Shown here: positions 15,464 to 22,050 of the stretch, piece after piece
Layout of the letters: every line of letters starts with the position of its first letter
Position numbering within the stretch: the stretch's first letter is position 1
Source: Clostridia bacterium
GTDB taxonomy: Bacteria > Bacillota > Clostridia > Christensenellales > Borkfalkiaceae
Assembly: GCA_017467265.1 (NCBI GenBank)
Contig: JAFTSO010000019.1
Location: 1 to 33,129 of the forward strand
Direction of reading: 5' to 3'
DNA length: 33,129 nucleotides
Program-made: the position numbers and the translations under genes
The notes under the pieces: model-generated
Told to the model about the DNA's origin: nothing
The model's database searches: none
Seen by the model: only the letters and a program-made list of their open reading frames with translations

Positions 15464-15877
15464 ATGGGGTTAAGATCGTATTTCAAAACTAAATTATTCG
15501 CACGGCGATTGAAAAAGAGCGGCTTAGAATTCCCGATTTTGAGCAAAGTCAACGGCGTAGGTTCTGCCGATCGACAGGGCGCTCTGGCGCAGTCGGCGCA
15601 GGGGGACGGATTACAAATCGTACACACCCCGCTCAAAAAATATCCGCACAATACGTACGTGTACAGCATTTCACTCAACCGCGTGCTCGGGTATCTGGAC
15701 AAGGAGCTCTCGCAAAAGCTACAATACGTGTTCGGCGATGGTTTTTGTCTGGACGGTGAGCTGTGCGAACGCTTGGGCGGACCTCCTCAATACGATTATT
15801 TCGGATGCAACATCTGCATCTTCGACACCAAAACTCTGATGAAAGACGTGGATGATTTTGCCCATCTTCGCAGTTAA
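15464..15877 (+). CDS. Small HIRAN-like protein (tentative)
   Basis: The predicted product has 137 residues and a basic N-terminus (RSYFKTKLFARRLKKSG). The part from about residue 50 resembles the HIRAN fold pattern: a Tyr/Ser strand, then RVLGYLDKELSQKLQYVF (family 'xIGYxPRELAxxL'), GDGFCLDGELCERLGG and a final YFGCNICIF strand (family 'YGxRLxIY'). HIRAN domains bind DNA ends or accompany nucleic-acid enzymes, but stand-alone proteins are uncharacterised. The match is by pattern only. There is no ribosome site before ATG 15464 (or ATG 15458), and the promoter places the mRNA start on it, suggesting a leaderless message. The gene ends 19 bases before the glycosidase and is probably co-transcribed. 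Confidence 0.55.
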   Translation: MGLRSYFKTKLFARRLKKSGLEFPILSKVNGVGSADRQGALAQSAQGDGLQIVHTPLKKYPHNTYVYSISLNRVLGYLDKELSQKLQYVFGDGFCLDGELCERLGGPPQYDYFGCNICIFDTKTLMKDVDDFAHLRS

Positions 15878-15896
15878 ATGAAACAAGGAGCTTTTT

Positions 15897-17750
15897 ATGC
15901 AGCAAAAATGGATTTGGGTACAAGACGACAAAATTGAAAACGACAGCTACGCTGAATTTATCGGCACGTTCTCCGCGGAAACGGGCAAGGACGTCCTTCT
16001 TAACATCGCTTGCGACAGCATCTATAACGTGGAAATCAACGGCGAGCTGGCGGCGTTTGGCGCGTGCGCCGATTATCCCCACCACAAATATTACGACAGC
16101 GTAGACGTCACCAAATATTGCAAAGCGGAAAACGAGATAAAAATCACCGTTTGGTATTTGGGCATAGGCAGCTCCACCTACAAGACGGGGGAACGGGGTT
16201 TGGCGTTTGAAATTTTGCAAGGCAACAACGTCCTTATGGTCAGCGGCAAGGGCTTACTCTCCCGAAAGAACGTCAACTATAAAAACGGGTATGGCAAGTT
16301 GATCACTACGCAGCTGGGGCTTTCCTTCCTCTACGACAATACCGTGGAAAACACTTTGCCTTATAAAGAGAGTAAAGAAAACGGTGAACTGACCGCCGAG
16401 CCGCGCGGCAGACAAAACTGCATGTTAAACGGGAGAGTTCCCGTGACCATCAGCCGTATCGAAAACGGCTACCGCATCGCTTGGGAGCGAGAGGCGGTTG
16501 GTTTTTTAGAACTCGATTTCGTCGCCCCCAAGGCGCAAAAACTCACGATTGTCTACGGGGAACATTTGGGGTTTGGCAAGGTTTTGCGTATGAACGGCAG
16601 TCAAGATTTCAGCGTGGAATTTATCGCCAAAGCAGGCGAGAATCAATACCGCAACGCCTTTCGCCGTCTGGCAGGCAGATATTTAGATATAGAATGCGAA
16701 ACGGAATTGGATATACGCTATATCGGCTTGAACGAAGTAATTTATCCCTTAGAAAAGAAAGGACGCAAATTTGCCGATCCACTTTCGCAAAAAATCTATG
16801 ACGTTTGCGTACATACCCTCGTTTGCTGCATGCACGACCATTACGAAGATTGTCCTTGGAGAGAGCAAGCCCTTTACGTTATGGACAGCCGCAACCAAAT
16901 GCTTTGCGGATATTTCGCTTTTAACGAAACGGAATTCCCTGCCAGCAATTTGCGCCTGATTGCAGACGGGCTTCGTGAGGACGGCTTACTTGACATTTGC
17001 TATCCGTCGGGTAAAGAATATACCATTCCTTTCTTCTCTCTCATTTTCCCTACGCAACTCTACGAATATAAACTTTATACACAAGATAACGAATTGGTGG
17101 AAAGTCTTTTGCCGATCGTGCGCCGTATTTTGGACGGGTTTGAAAAGCGCATCGACGAAACGGGACTGATCCCCGCCCTGAAAGGGCATTGGAATTATTA
17201 CGAATGGACGGAAGGGAGCTATGCCGACGGGGAATACAGCGGAAGAATCACCCCCACCCATTACGATTTGATTTTGAACTGCGCCTACGTGTACGCCTGC
17301 GACTATTTTGAAAAATTAACGGGCGAACACAGAGATACCACCGCCTTGAAAGCGGCGATTGAACGCAATTTCTATAACGAAGAAAAAGGGTTTTTTAAGC
17401 TTTGTCTTACGGGCAAAGAACGGTATAGCCAGCTCGGCAACGCCTTCGCCTATCTTATCGGGCTCGGGGAAAAACAAGGGCTGGGAGAACGGCTGACCTC
17501 CAACGAACTCATCGAGGCGTCGCTGTCTATGCGCGCTTTCTACTACGACGCGTTGCTTAAAGCGGACGAAAAACACAAAGATTACGTTTTAAAAGACATC
17601 AAAACCCGCTACAAAAAAATGTTGGACGAAGGCGCAACGACTTTCTGGGAAACGGAGCTTGGTTGGAGAGATACAATCGGTTTTGCCGGCAGTCTTTGCC
17701 ACGGCTGGAGCGCTCTGCCCATCTACTATCTGTGCAAATACGAACATTGA
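15897..17750 (+). CDS. GH78-type glycoside hydrolase (alpha-L-rhamnosidase family)
   Basis: This is an (alpha/alpha)6-barrel glycosidase; alpha-L-rhamnosidase activity is the family default, not proven here. The N-terminal ~280 residues are beta-rich (carbohydrate-binding/beta-sandwich type), followed by the barrel. The conserved block DCPWREQALYVMDSRNQ near residue 320 contains the Glu that corresponds to the proposed general acid in GH78 (usual D-C-P-x-R-E). A second signature is GATTFWET ... GSLCHGWSALP near 577-600. At 617 residues it is on the short side. There is no signal peptide, so it acts in the cytoplasm on imported oligosaccharides or glycosides. ATG 15897 has AAGGAG. It ends at a strong bidirectional terminator. 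Confidence 0.85.
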   Translation: MQQKWIWVQDDKIENDSYAEFIGTFSAETGKDVLLNIACDSIYNVEINGELAAFGACADYPHHKYYDSVDVTKYCKAENEIKITVWYLGIGSSTYKTGERGLAFEILQGNNVLMVSGKGLLSRKNVNYKNGYGKLITTQLGLSFLYDNTVENTLPYKESKENGELTAEPRGRQNCMLNGRVPVTISRIENGYRIAWEREAVGFLELDFVAPKAQKLTIVYGEHLGFGKVLRMNGSQDFSVEFIAKAGENQYRNAFRRLAGRYLDIECETELDIRYIGLNEVIYPLEKKGRKFADPLSQKIYDVCVHTLVCCMHDHYEDCPWREQALYVMDSRNQMLCGYFAFNETEFPASNLRLIADGLREDGLLDICYPSGKEYTIPFFSLIFPTQLYEYKLYTQDNELVESLLPIVRRILDGFEKRIDETGLIPALKGHWNYYEWTEGSYADGEYSGRITPTHYDLILNCAYVYACDYFEKLTGEHRDTTALKAAIERNFYNEEKGFFKLCLTGKERYSQLGNAFAYLIGLGEKQGLGERLTSNELIEASLSMRAFYYDALLKADEKHKDYVLKDIKTRYKKMLDEGATTFWETELGWRDTIGFAGSLCHGWSALPIYYLCKYEH

Positions 17751-17761
17751 CGGATTACGTT

Positions 17762-17798
17762 AAAAAAGAGTTCCGAAGAATACGGAACTCTTTTTTTT
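17762..17798. terminator. Bidirectional terminator between GH78 gene and ECF operon
   Basis: AAAAAAGAGTTCCG (17762-17775) pairs with CGGAACTCTTTTTT (17783-17796) around a 7-base loop. Both strands have a U-rich tail, so it serves the two converging transcripts. Confidence 0.92.
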
Positions 17799-17807
17799 AC
17801 TTTGTCC

Positions 17808-18386
17808 TTACCGTAAGCTTTTTTTAATCTGGCGAAGCACCCTTTGCAGGGGATAGAATAGCACGCCCACCGTCACCGCCGTACAGACAACCTGTGGTAT
17901 CATAAACGAGAGCGACGCGTAGGCGTACGCGCGCCAAGCCCGATCGGAAAACCCCAGCCACAGAGGGGTGATCACGTTGTCCAGCGCAGTAAAAAATACC
18001 GTACAAACGCACGCTATCACCGTCAGCCACCAAAGGCATACGAGCGGTCTTTTCACGATATGCCCCAATCCACCGAATACCGCCGACAAGAAATTATAAT
18101 AGACGAGATACAAAAGGAGCGTCGTTGGCGAAAAGGGAAAAACGAGCTGCCGCAAAAGAGAAAACGCCGTCGCGGCGAGCATACCCCTGCCCACGCCGAA
18201 CACGAACGCATAGCAGACGAATAGCAGCGTGACGATCTCCACGCCGGGCACAAGGGAGAGTGCCACCTGCCCCCCGATGGTCAGCGCAACGAACACGGCG
18301 AGATAGGCACACTCCTTTGCCGAGCGCACCCATACCTTTGTCTTTTCCTTTTTCGGGCTAATTTTATCGCCGTTTTCTTCGTTCAT
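17808..18386 (-). CDS. ECF transporter S-component, probably cobalamin-related
   Basis: The 192-residue protein has a charged cytoplasmic N-terminus (NEENGDKISPKKEKTKVW) and about six membrane spans beginning with SAKECAYLAVFVALTIGGQVA, a common S-component opening. It would bind a small substrate and dock to a shared EcfAA'T module encoded elsewhere. Substrate is inferred from context: it is the second gene behind a cobalamin riboswitch and a DUF4430 (transcobalamin-like) lipoprotein, so a cobalamin or cobinamide transporter of the CbrT kind is most likely. A direct match to CbrT could not be established. ATG 18386 lies 24 bases after the lipoprotein gene, with AGGATAGGGG upstream. Confidence 0.8.
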   Translation of the reverse strand: MNEENGDKISPKKEKTKVWVRSAKECAYLAVFVALTIGGQVALSLVPGVEIVTLLFVCYAFVFGVGRGMLAATAFSLLRQLVFPFSPTTLLLYLVYYNFLSAVFGGLGHIVKRPLVCLWWLTVIACVCTVFFTALDNVITPLWLGFSDRAWRAYAYASLSFMIPQVVCTAVTVGVLFYPLQRVLRQIKKSLR

Positions 18387-18410
18387 CGCGTACCGTCCCC
18401 TATCCTTTTG

Positions 18411-18839
18411 TTAAAAACCTTGATATACGAAGATATAAATACCGCCTTTTATCACCGTCAATTCGTTGACGCCGACGATCGCGCCGCCGCAAAGCTGCCC
18501 GTCGTATTCCACACCGCCCCATTCCGTCGAAGCCATTTCGTTATCCGACGTATAAATCATCCAACAGGGCGTATAATCCTTTCCGTTTTCAATACCGTTG
18601 ATCGCCGTCACCATACCGTTGGATACGGTAAAGGTCAGCTCGCCCTTTCCCTGCAAATTTTCCAACGCATTTACAAGCACGGCGTTCCCTTCCACGTCGT
18701 CAACGCGAATCACTACTTGCGTATCCGTTGCGGAAAGAAGAACCGCCTCCGCCTTGCCCCCTTTTTTACAAGCGGCAAGCCCCACCACGCAAAGCACAAA
18801 CAGCATACAAGAAATAAAAAATACTTTGATACGTCTCAT
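18411..18839 (-). CDS. DUF4430 (transcobalamin-like) lipoprotein
   Basis: The 142-residue precursor has a lipoprotein signal: basic MRRIK, a hydrophobic core and the lipobox VGLAAC with Cys at about residue 24. The mature part follows the DUF4430 pattern seen in transcobalamin/intrinsic-factor-like C-terminal domains: a beta strand, NAVLVNALENLQ (family 'tvldAL'), VSNGMVTAINGIENG (family 'fvxxINGxxn') and CWMIYTSDNEMAST (family 'yWmyyvNg'). Together with the cobalamin riboswitch upstream and the ECF S-component downstream, the likely role is capture of a corrinoid at the cell surface. Ligand and affinity are inference. ATG 18839 has AAGGAG shortly after the second riboswitch terminator. Confidence 0.82.
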   Translation of the reverse strand: MRRIKVFFISCMLFVLCVVGLAACKKGGKAEAVLLSATDTQVVIRVDDVEGNAVLVNALENLQGKGELTFTVSNGMVTAINGIENGKDYTPCWMIYTSDNEMASTEWGGVEYDGQLCGGAIVGVNELTVIKGGIYIFVYQGF

Positions 18840-18854
18840 AAAACGTCTCCTTAT

Positions 18855-18886
18855 AAAAAATATCCCGAACGCGATATGCGTTCGGG
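18855..18886 (-). terminator. Riboswitch terminator 2, directly before the DUF4430 gene
   Basis: CCCGAACGC and GCGTTCGGG (18864-18886, 5-base loop) are followed on the minus strand by ATATTTTTT. The AAGGAG site of the gene begins a few bases later. This fits transcriptional control by the upstream cobalamin aptamer. Confidence 0.8.
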
Positions 18887-18901
18887 CAAAAAATCAAACC
18901 A

Positions 18902-18926
18902 AAAATCGCCGTTATCACACAACGGC
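18902..18926 (-). terminator. Riboswitch terminator 1 / hairpin
   Basis: GCCGTT (18921-18926 on minus) and AACGGC (18908-18913) form a 6-bp stem with a 7-base loop followed by GATTTTTGG. It is a weaker terminator-like hairpin between the aptamer and terminator 2. Its 3' arm AACGGCG is complementary to CGCCGTT within the aptamer (19030-19036), so alternative pairing is possible. Confidence 0.55.
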
Positions 18927-18967
18927 TTTTTTGCGTATTTTTTCCGCCCATCCGCAGAAAAATAGCT

Positions 18968-19190
18968 ACAAAAACGCAAGGCAGGTCTCCCGACTTACAA
19001 CGCCCTTGTACGCTTTTACAATCGCCGAAAACGGCGTTTATCGCGTACCGTCCCCCCTCTTCCCACTTTTGGCAGTGAAAGGAAACAGGCGTTCTTACGG
19101 TTGCGGAGGCAGCGGAGCAACTCTGCTAAAAAAGCAAATTTCTCTCTTCCCTATTAAACTCTTTCCGCAAAAAGAGTACCGCGCGTTTGT
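18968..19190 (-). promoter_or_regulatory. Cobalamin (B12) riboswitch
   Basis: On the minus strand the family landmarks occur in order: P1 strand ACAAACGC (19183-19190), TTTAATAGGGAA, the segment CTGCCTCCGCAACCGTAA (family 'CUGCCCCCGCAACUGUAA'), CACTGCC...GTGGGAAG, a hairpin CGCCG-TTTT-CGGCG, then the B12 box AAGTCGGGAGACCTGCC (18981-18996 region) and the closing P1 strand GCGTTTTTGT. In Bacillota such elements repress corrinoid uptake or synthesis genes when adenosyl- or methylcobalamin is plentiful. It begins ~50 bases after the degV stop, and no convincing own promoter was seen, so read-through from degV is possible. Confidence 0.93.
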
Positions 19191-19237
19191 ATGCAATTTT
19201 TATCATTTATTCATCTTATACGCTGATTACGCCGCTC

Positions 19238-20152
19238 TTAATACAGAGCGTCGGTACATTCTTTTCTCGTCTTGGTGGAAATCCAACAGCAGGACACCGA
19301 ACCAGGGCCTACGTGCGAGCCGATAACAGGTCCCATAATGGTAATTCTCGGCGTGATACCCGTGCGTTCTTTGACGAGCGCGGCGAGCTCTTCCGCACCC
19401 TTTTCGTTGTTCGTATGCACGATCACGACGAAGTTTTTCCCGTCAAAATCGGCGACGGGCGCGACGTTCAGGTGATCTACCACGCGCGAAAACGCCTTTT
19501 TCATACCCTTACATTTTTCCAGCACTTTCAGCTTGCCTTCCACGTCAAAGGAGAGCATCGGCTTGATATTCAGCATCGTACCAAAAGCCGCGGACATCGC
19601 GGACACGCGCCCACCCTTTTTAAGATAGAACAGATCGTTGGGCACGATACAATGCTGTACGTGGTGACGCATTTCCATCAAATATTCGTACGTTTCCTTT
19701 GCAGACATACCCTTATCACGGCAATCTGCCGCCAGCTCTACCAAAACGCCCTGCCCCACCGTTGCGGAAAGGGGATCAACGGCATATACGGTAAAATCGG
19801 GATATTCCTTTTTCATATCTTCCGCAGCCTGCTGCGTGATCGTAATCGTGTTGGCAAGCCCCGACGAAATCATAAAATGCACCACTTCTTTCACACCTGC
19901 CTTGGCAAGACGGGTAAAATGCTGCATATGCGCATCGTAATTCAGCTTTGCCGTACGCGGAAAATACCCTGCGGACACCTTTTCGTAAAACGCAACGTAT
20001 TCGCTCTCGTCCTGAAAATTATCCAAATATTCTTCAATCGTTCCGTCCTTTTCCATCGTGAACGTCAGGGGCACGAACCAAATATCGCGCTCTTGCACGT
20101 ACGCGCTCTTCAAATCGCAAGTGGAGTCGGTAGATACCGCAAACTGCGCCAT
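19238..20152 (-). CDS. DegV family fatty-acid-binding protein
   Basis: DegV proteins bind a long-chain fatty acid; some (FakB) present it to a fatty-acid kinase FakA for phosphorylation and entry into phospholipids. The 304 residues show FAVSTDSTCDLKSAY at the start, ISSGLANTITITQQAA (family 'ISSgLSgTyqsA'), DPLSATVGQGVLV, FYLKKGGRVSAMSAAFG and GPVIGSHVGPGS near the C-terminus, all typical. The second ATG (20152) is chosen because AAGGAG lies 7 bases upstream of it, versus only 1-2 bases for ATG 20158. Whether it acts as a FakB is not decidable without a fakA neighbour. Confidence 0.92.
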   Translation of the reverse strand: MAQFAVSTDSTCDLKSAYVQERDIWFVPLTFTMEKDGTIEEYLDNFQDESEYVAFYEKVSAGYFPRTAKLNYDAHMQHFTRLAKAGVKEVVHFMISSGLANTITITQQAAEDMKKEYPDFTVYAVDPLSATVGQGVLVELAADCRDKGMSAKETYEYLMEMRHHVQHCIVPNDLFYLKKGGRVSAMSAAFGTMLNIKPMLSFDVEGKLKVLEKCKGMKKAFSRVVDHLNVAPVADFDGKNFVVIVHTNNEKGAEELAALVKERTGITPRITIMGPVIGSHVGPGSVSCCWISTKTRKECTDALY

Positions 20153-20191
20153 AAGCATTCTCCTTTTCGGCTTAGATTTTATTCACTTTGT

Positions 20192-20221
20192 ATTATATCA
20201 CAAACGGCGCTTTTTTGTCAA
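20192..20221 (-). promoter_or_regulatory. Sigma-A promoter of degV
   Basis: On the minus strand a perfect -35 TTGACA (20216-20221) and perfect -10 TATAAT (20192-20197) are 18 bases apart, giving a start near 20185. The transcript may continue into the cobalamin riboswitch, as no terminator lies between. Confidence 0.85.
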
Positions 20222-20332
20222 TAAAAACGCAGAATTTTTACGCGAAAACGTAATCAATTTTTGTGACAAATCTTTCCGTTCAAAAACTTTTGCTTTTGAT
20301 GCCAAAAAAATATTTTTTCTTTCGCAAAAGGC

Positions 20333-20361
20333 TTGAAAAATCCACACAAAACCGCTATAAT
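20333..20361 (+). promoter_or_regulatory. Sigma-A promoter of the phosphohexomutase gene
   Basis: The -35 TTGAAA (20333-20338) and -10 TATAAT (20356-20361) are 17 bases apart. The predicted start near 20368 excludes most of an upstream in-frame extension and supports the ATG at 20420. Confidence 0.85.
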
Positions 20362-20419
20362 GGTATAGGTGAAGTTTTTGTCCGTAGGACAAAGCAAAAA
20401 AACGAGAGAGAGTATTTTT

Positions 20420-21943
20420 ATGACTTTGCAAGAGTATCTCCATTTACGAAACGGAACGGACGTGCGCGGCGTGGCGGTAGACGGCGTAGAAGGCGAGCCG
20501 ATCACGCTCACCCCTGCGGCGGCGAAAAATATCGTTGCGGCGTTCTGCCGTTGGTTATCTCAAAAAACGGGCAAGGACAAGTTGCTCGTTGCCGTCGGTC
20601 ACGACAGCCGTATCTCCGCCCCCGCCCTTTGCGAAGGCGCGGTGCAGGGCATCACAATGACGGGCAACGACGCGCTCGTGACAGGGTTGTCCACTACCCC
20701 GTCGATGTTTATGCTGCTCAAAGACGAGCGTTTGACAAAGGAAGAACGCCCCGACGGATCGCTGATGATCACGGCGAGCCATTTGCCGTTTAACCGCAAC
20801 GGGCTGAAATTCTTCTCGGAAAACGGCGGCTTGGAAGGCAGCGACATAAAAGAAATCTTGACGCTTGCCGCGGAAATCTCCGTGGGCAGCGAACAGACAG
20901 GTAAAACGCTGTACTGCTCCTACCTTAACGAATACGCGCAGTCGCTCGTCGAAATCGTCCGCAAGGCTTGCGGCGAAAACGAACCTTTGAAAGGCAAACG
21001 CATTATCGTCGACGCAGGCAACGGCGCAGGCGGTTTTTATGCGGACAAAGTACTCGTGCCACTGGGCGCGGACGTGACGGGTTCGCAATTTTTAGAGCCA
21101 GACGGCAACTTCCCCAACCATATCCCCAATCCCGAAAACAAAGAGGCGATGGAATCGGTATGCGCAGCGGTAAAAGCGGCGAACGCGGATTTTGGTATCA
21201 TCTTCGACACGGACGTAGATCGCGCTGGCGCGGTGGACAAGGACGGATCGGAAATCAACCGCAACCGACTGATTGCACTCATCTCCGCAATCTTACTGGA
21301 AGAACGCAAAGGCACGATCGTCACCGACTCGGTGACCAGCGACGGCTTGGCGAAGTTCATCGCAGCAAAGGGCGGCAGACATCACCGCTTTAAGCGCGGC
21401 TATAAAAACGTTATCAACGAGGCGATCCGCCTCAATAACGAGGGCGAATACACCCCCCTTGCCATCGAAACGAGCGGCCACGCGGCGCTGAAAGAAAATT
21501 ATTTCTTGGACGACGGAGCATATCTCATTACGCGGCTCTTGATCGCCCTTGCGAAAGCGGCAAAGGAAAACAAATCCCTTTCCGATCTCATCGCCGATCT
21601 CGATATGCCTGCCGAGGCACAGGAAATTCGTCTGCGTTTCTCGCCCGATTGCGATTTCAAAACGGTGGGCTTTGCAATGCTGGAAGAATTCAAGGCATAC
21701 GCGGCGAACCACCCCCACGCCACCCCTGCCCCCGACAATCACGAAGGGTGCAGAGTGCGCTATGACAGCGCGCATGGGAACGGTTGGGCGCTCGTTCGTA
21801 TGAGCTTGCACGATCCGATTTTACCCATCAACGTGGAGAGCGACGAAACAGGCGGCTGTAAAAAGATCGCCGCTGATCTCTACTCCTTCTTGAAAAACTA
21901 CGATTTTCTCGACCTTACCCCCTTGGAAAAGGCGATAAAATAA
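20420..21943 (+). CDS. Phosphoglucomutase/phosphomannomutase (alpha-D-phosphohexomutase)
   Basis: The enzyme interconverts hexose 1- and 6-phosphates through a phosphoserine. The 507 residues show the opening NGTDVRGVAVDG, the catalytic loop TASHLPFNRNGLKFF with Ser120, the metal-binding loop DTDVDRAGAVD near 264-270, the sugar-binding ETSGHAALKEN near 356, and a C-terminal phosphate-binding domain. The 'SHLPFNRNG' loop is typical of a subgroup of long PMM/PGM proteins in Bacillota and plants/cyanobacteria; the exact sugar is uncertain. ATG 20420 is preceded by GAGAGAG. No terminator separates it from transketolase 107 bases downstream, so both may be co-transcribed, linking hexose phosphates and the pentose phosphate pathway. 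Confidence 0.92.
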   Translation: MTLQEYLHLRNGTDVRGVAVDGVEGEPITLTPAAAKNIVAAFCRWLSQKTGKDKLLVAVGHDSRISAPALCEGAVQGITMTGNDALVTGLSTTPSMFMLLKDERLTKEERPDGSLMITASHLPFNRNGLKFFSENGGLEGSDIKEILTLAAEISVGSEQTGKTLYCSYLNEYAQSLVEIVRKACGENEPLKGKRIIVDAGNGAGGFYADKVLVPLGADVTGSQFLEPDGNFPNHIPNPENKEAMESVCAAVKAANADFGIIFDTDVDRAGAVDKDGSEINRNRLIALISAILLEERKGTIVTDSVTSDGLAKFIAAKGGRHHRFKRGYKNVINEAIRLNNEGEYTPLAIETSGHAALKENYFLDDGAYLITRLLIALAKAAKENKSLSDLIADLDMPAEAQEIRLRFSPDCDFKTVGFAMLEEFKAYAANHPHATPAPDNHEGCRVRYDSAHGNGWALVRMSLHDPILPINVESDETGGCKKIAADLYSFLKNYDFLDLTPLEKAIK

Positions 21944-22050
21944 ACGGGATTTTTGCGCGGCACACCGCCGCCAAACTTCTGCTCCGTGCGGCAATAGCCG
22001 CCACACCATATCACAAAAAAAATTGAAAACATATCAATAGGAGAACTACT

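Noticed and set aside
19195-19237. A dedicated promoter for the cobalamin riboswitch (TATAAG)
   Set aside because: No plausible -35 at the right distance; read-through from degV is equally likely.
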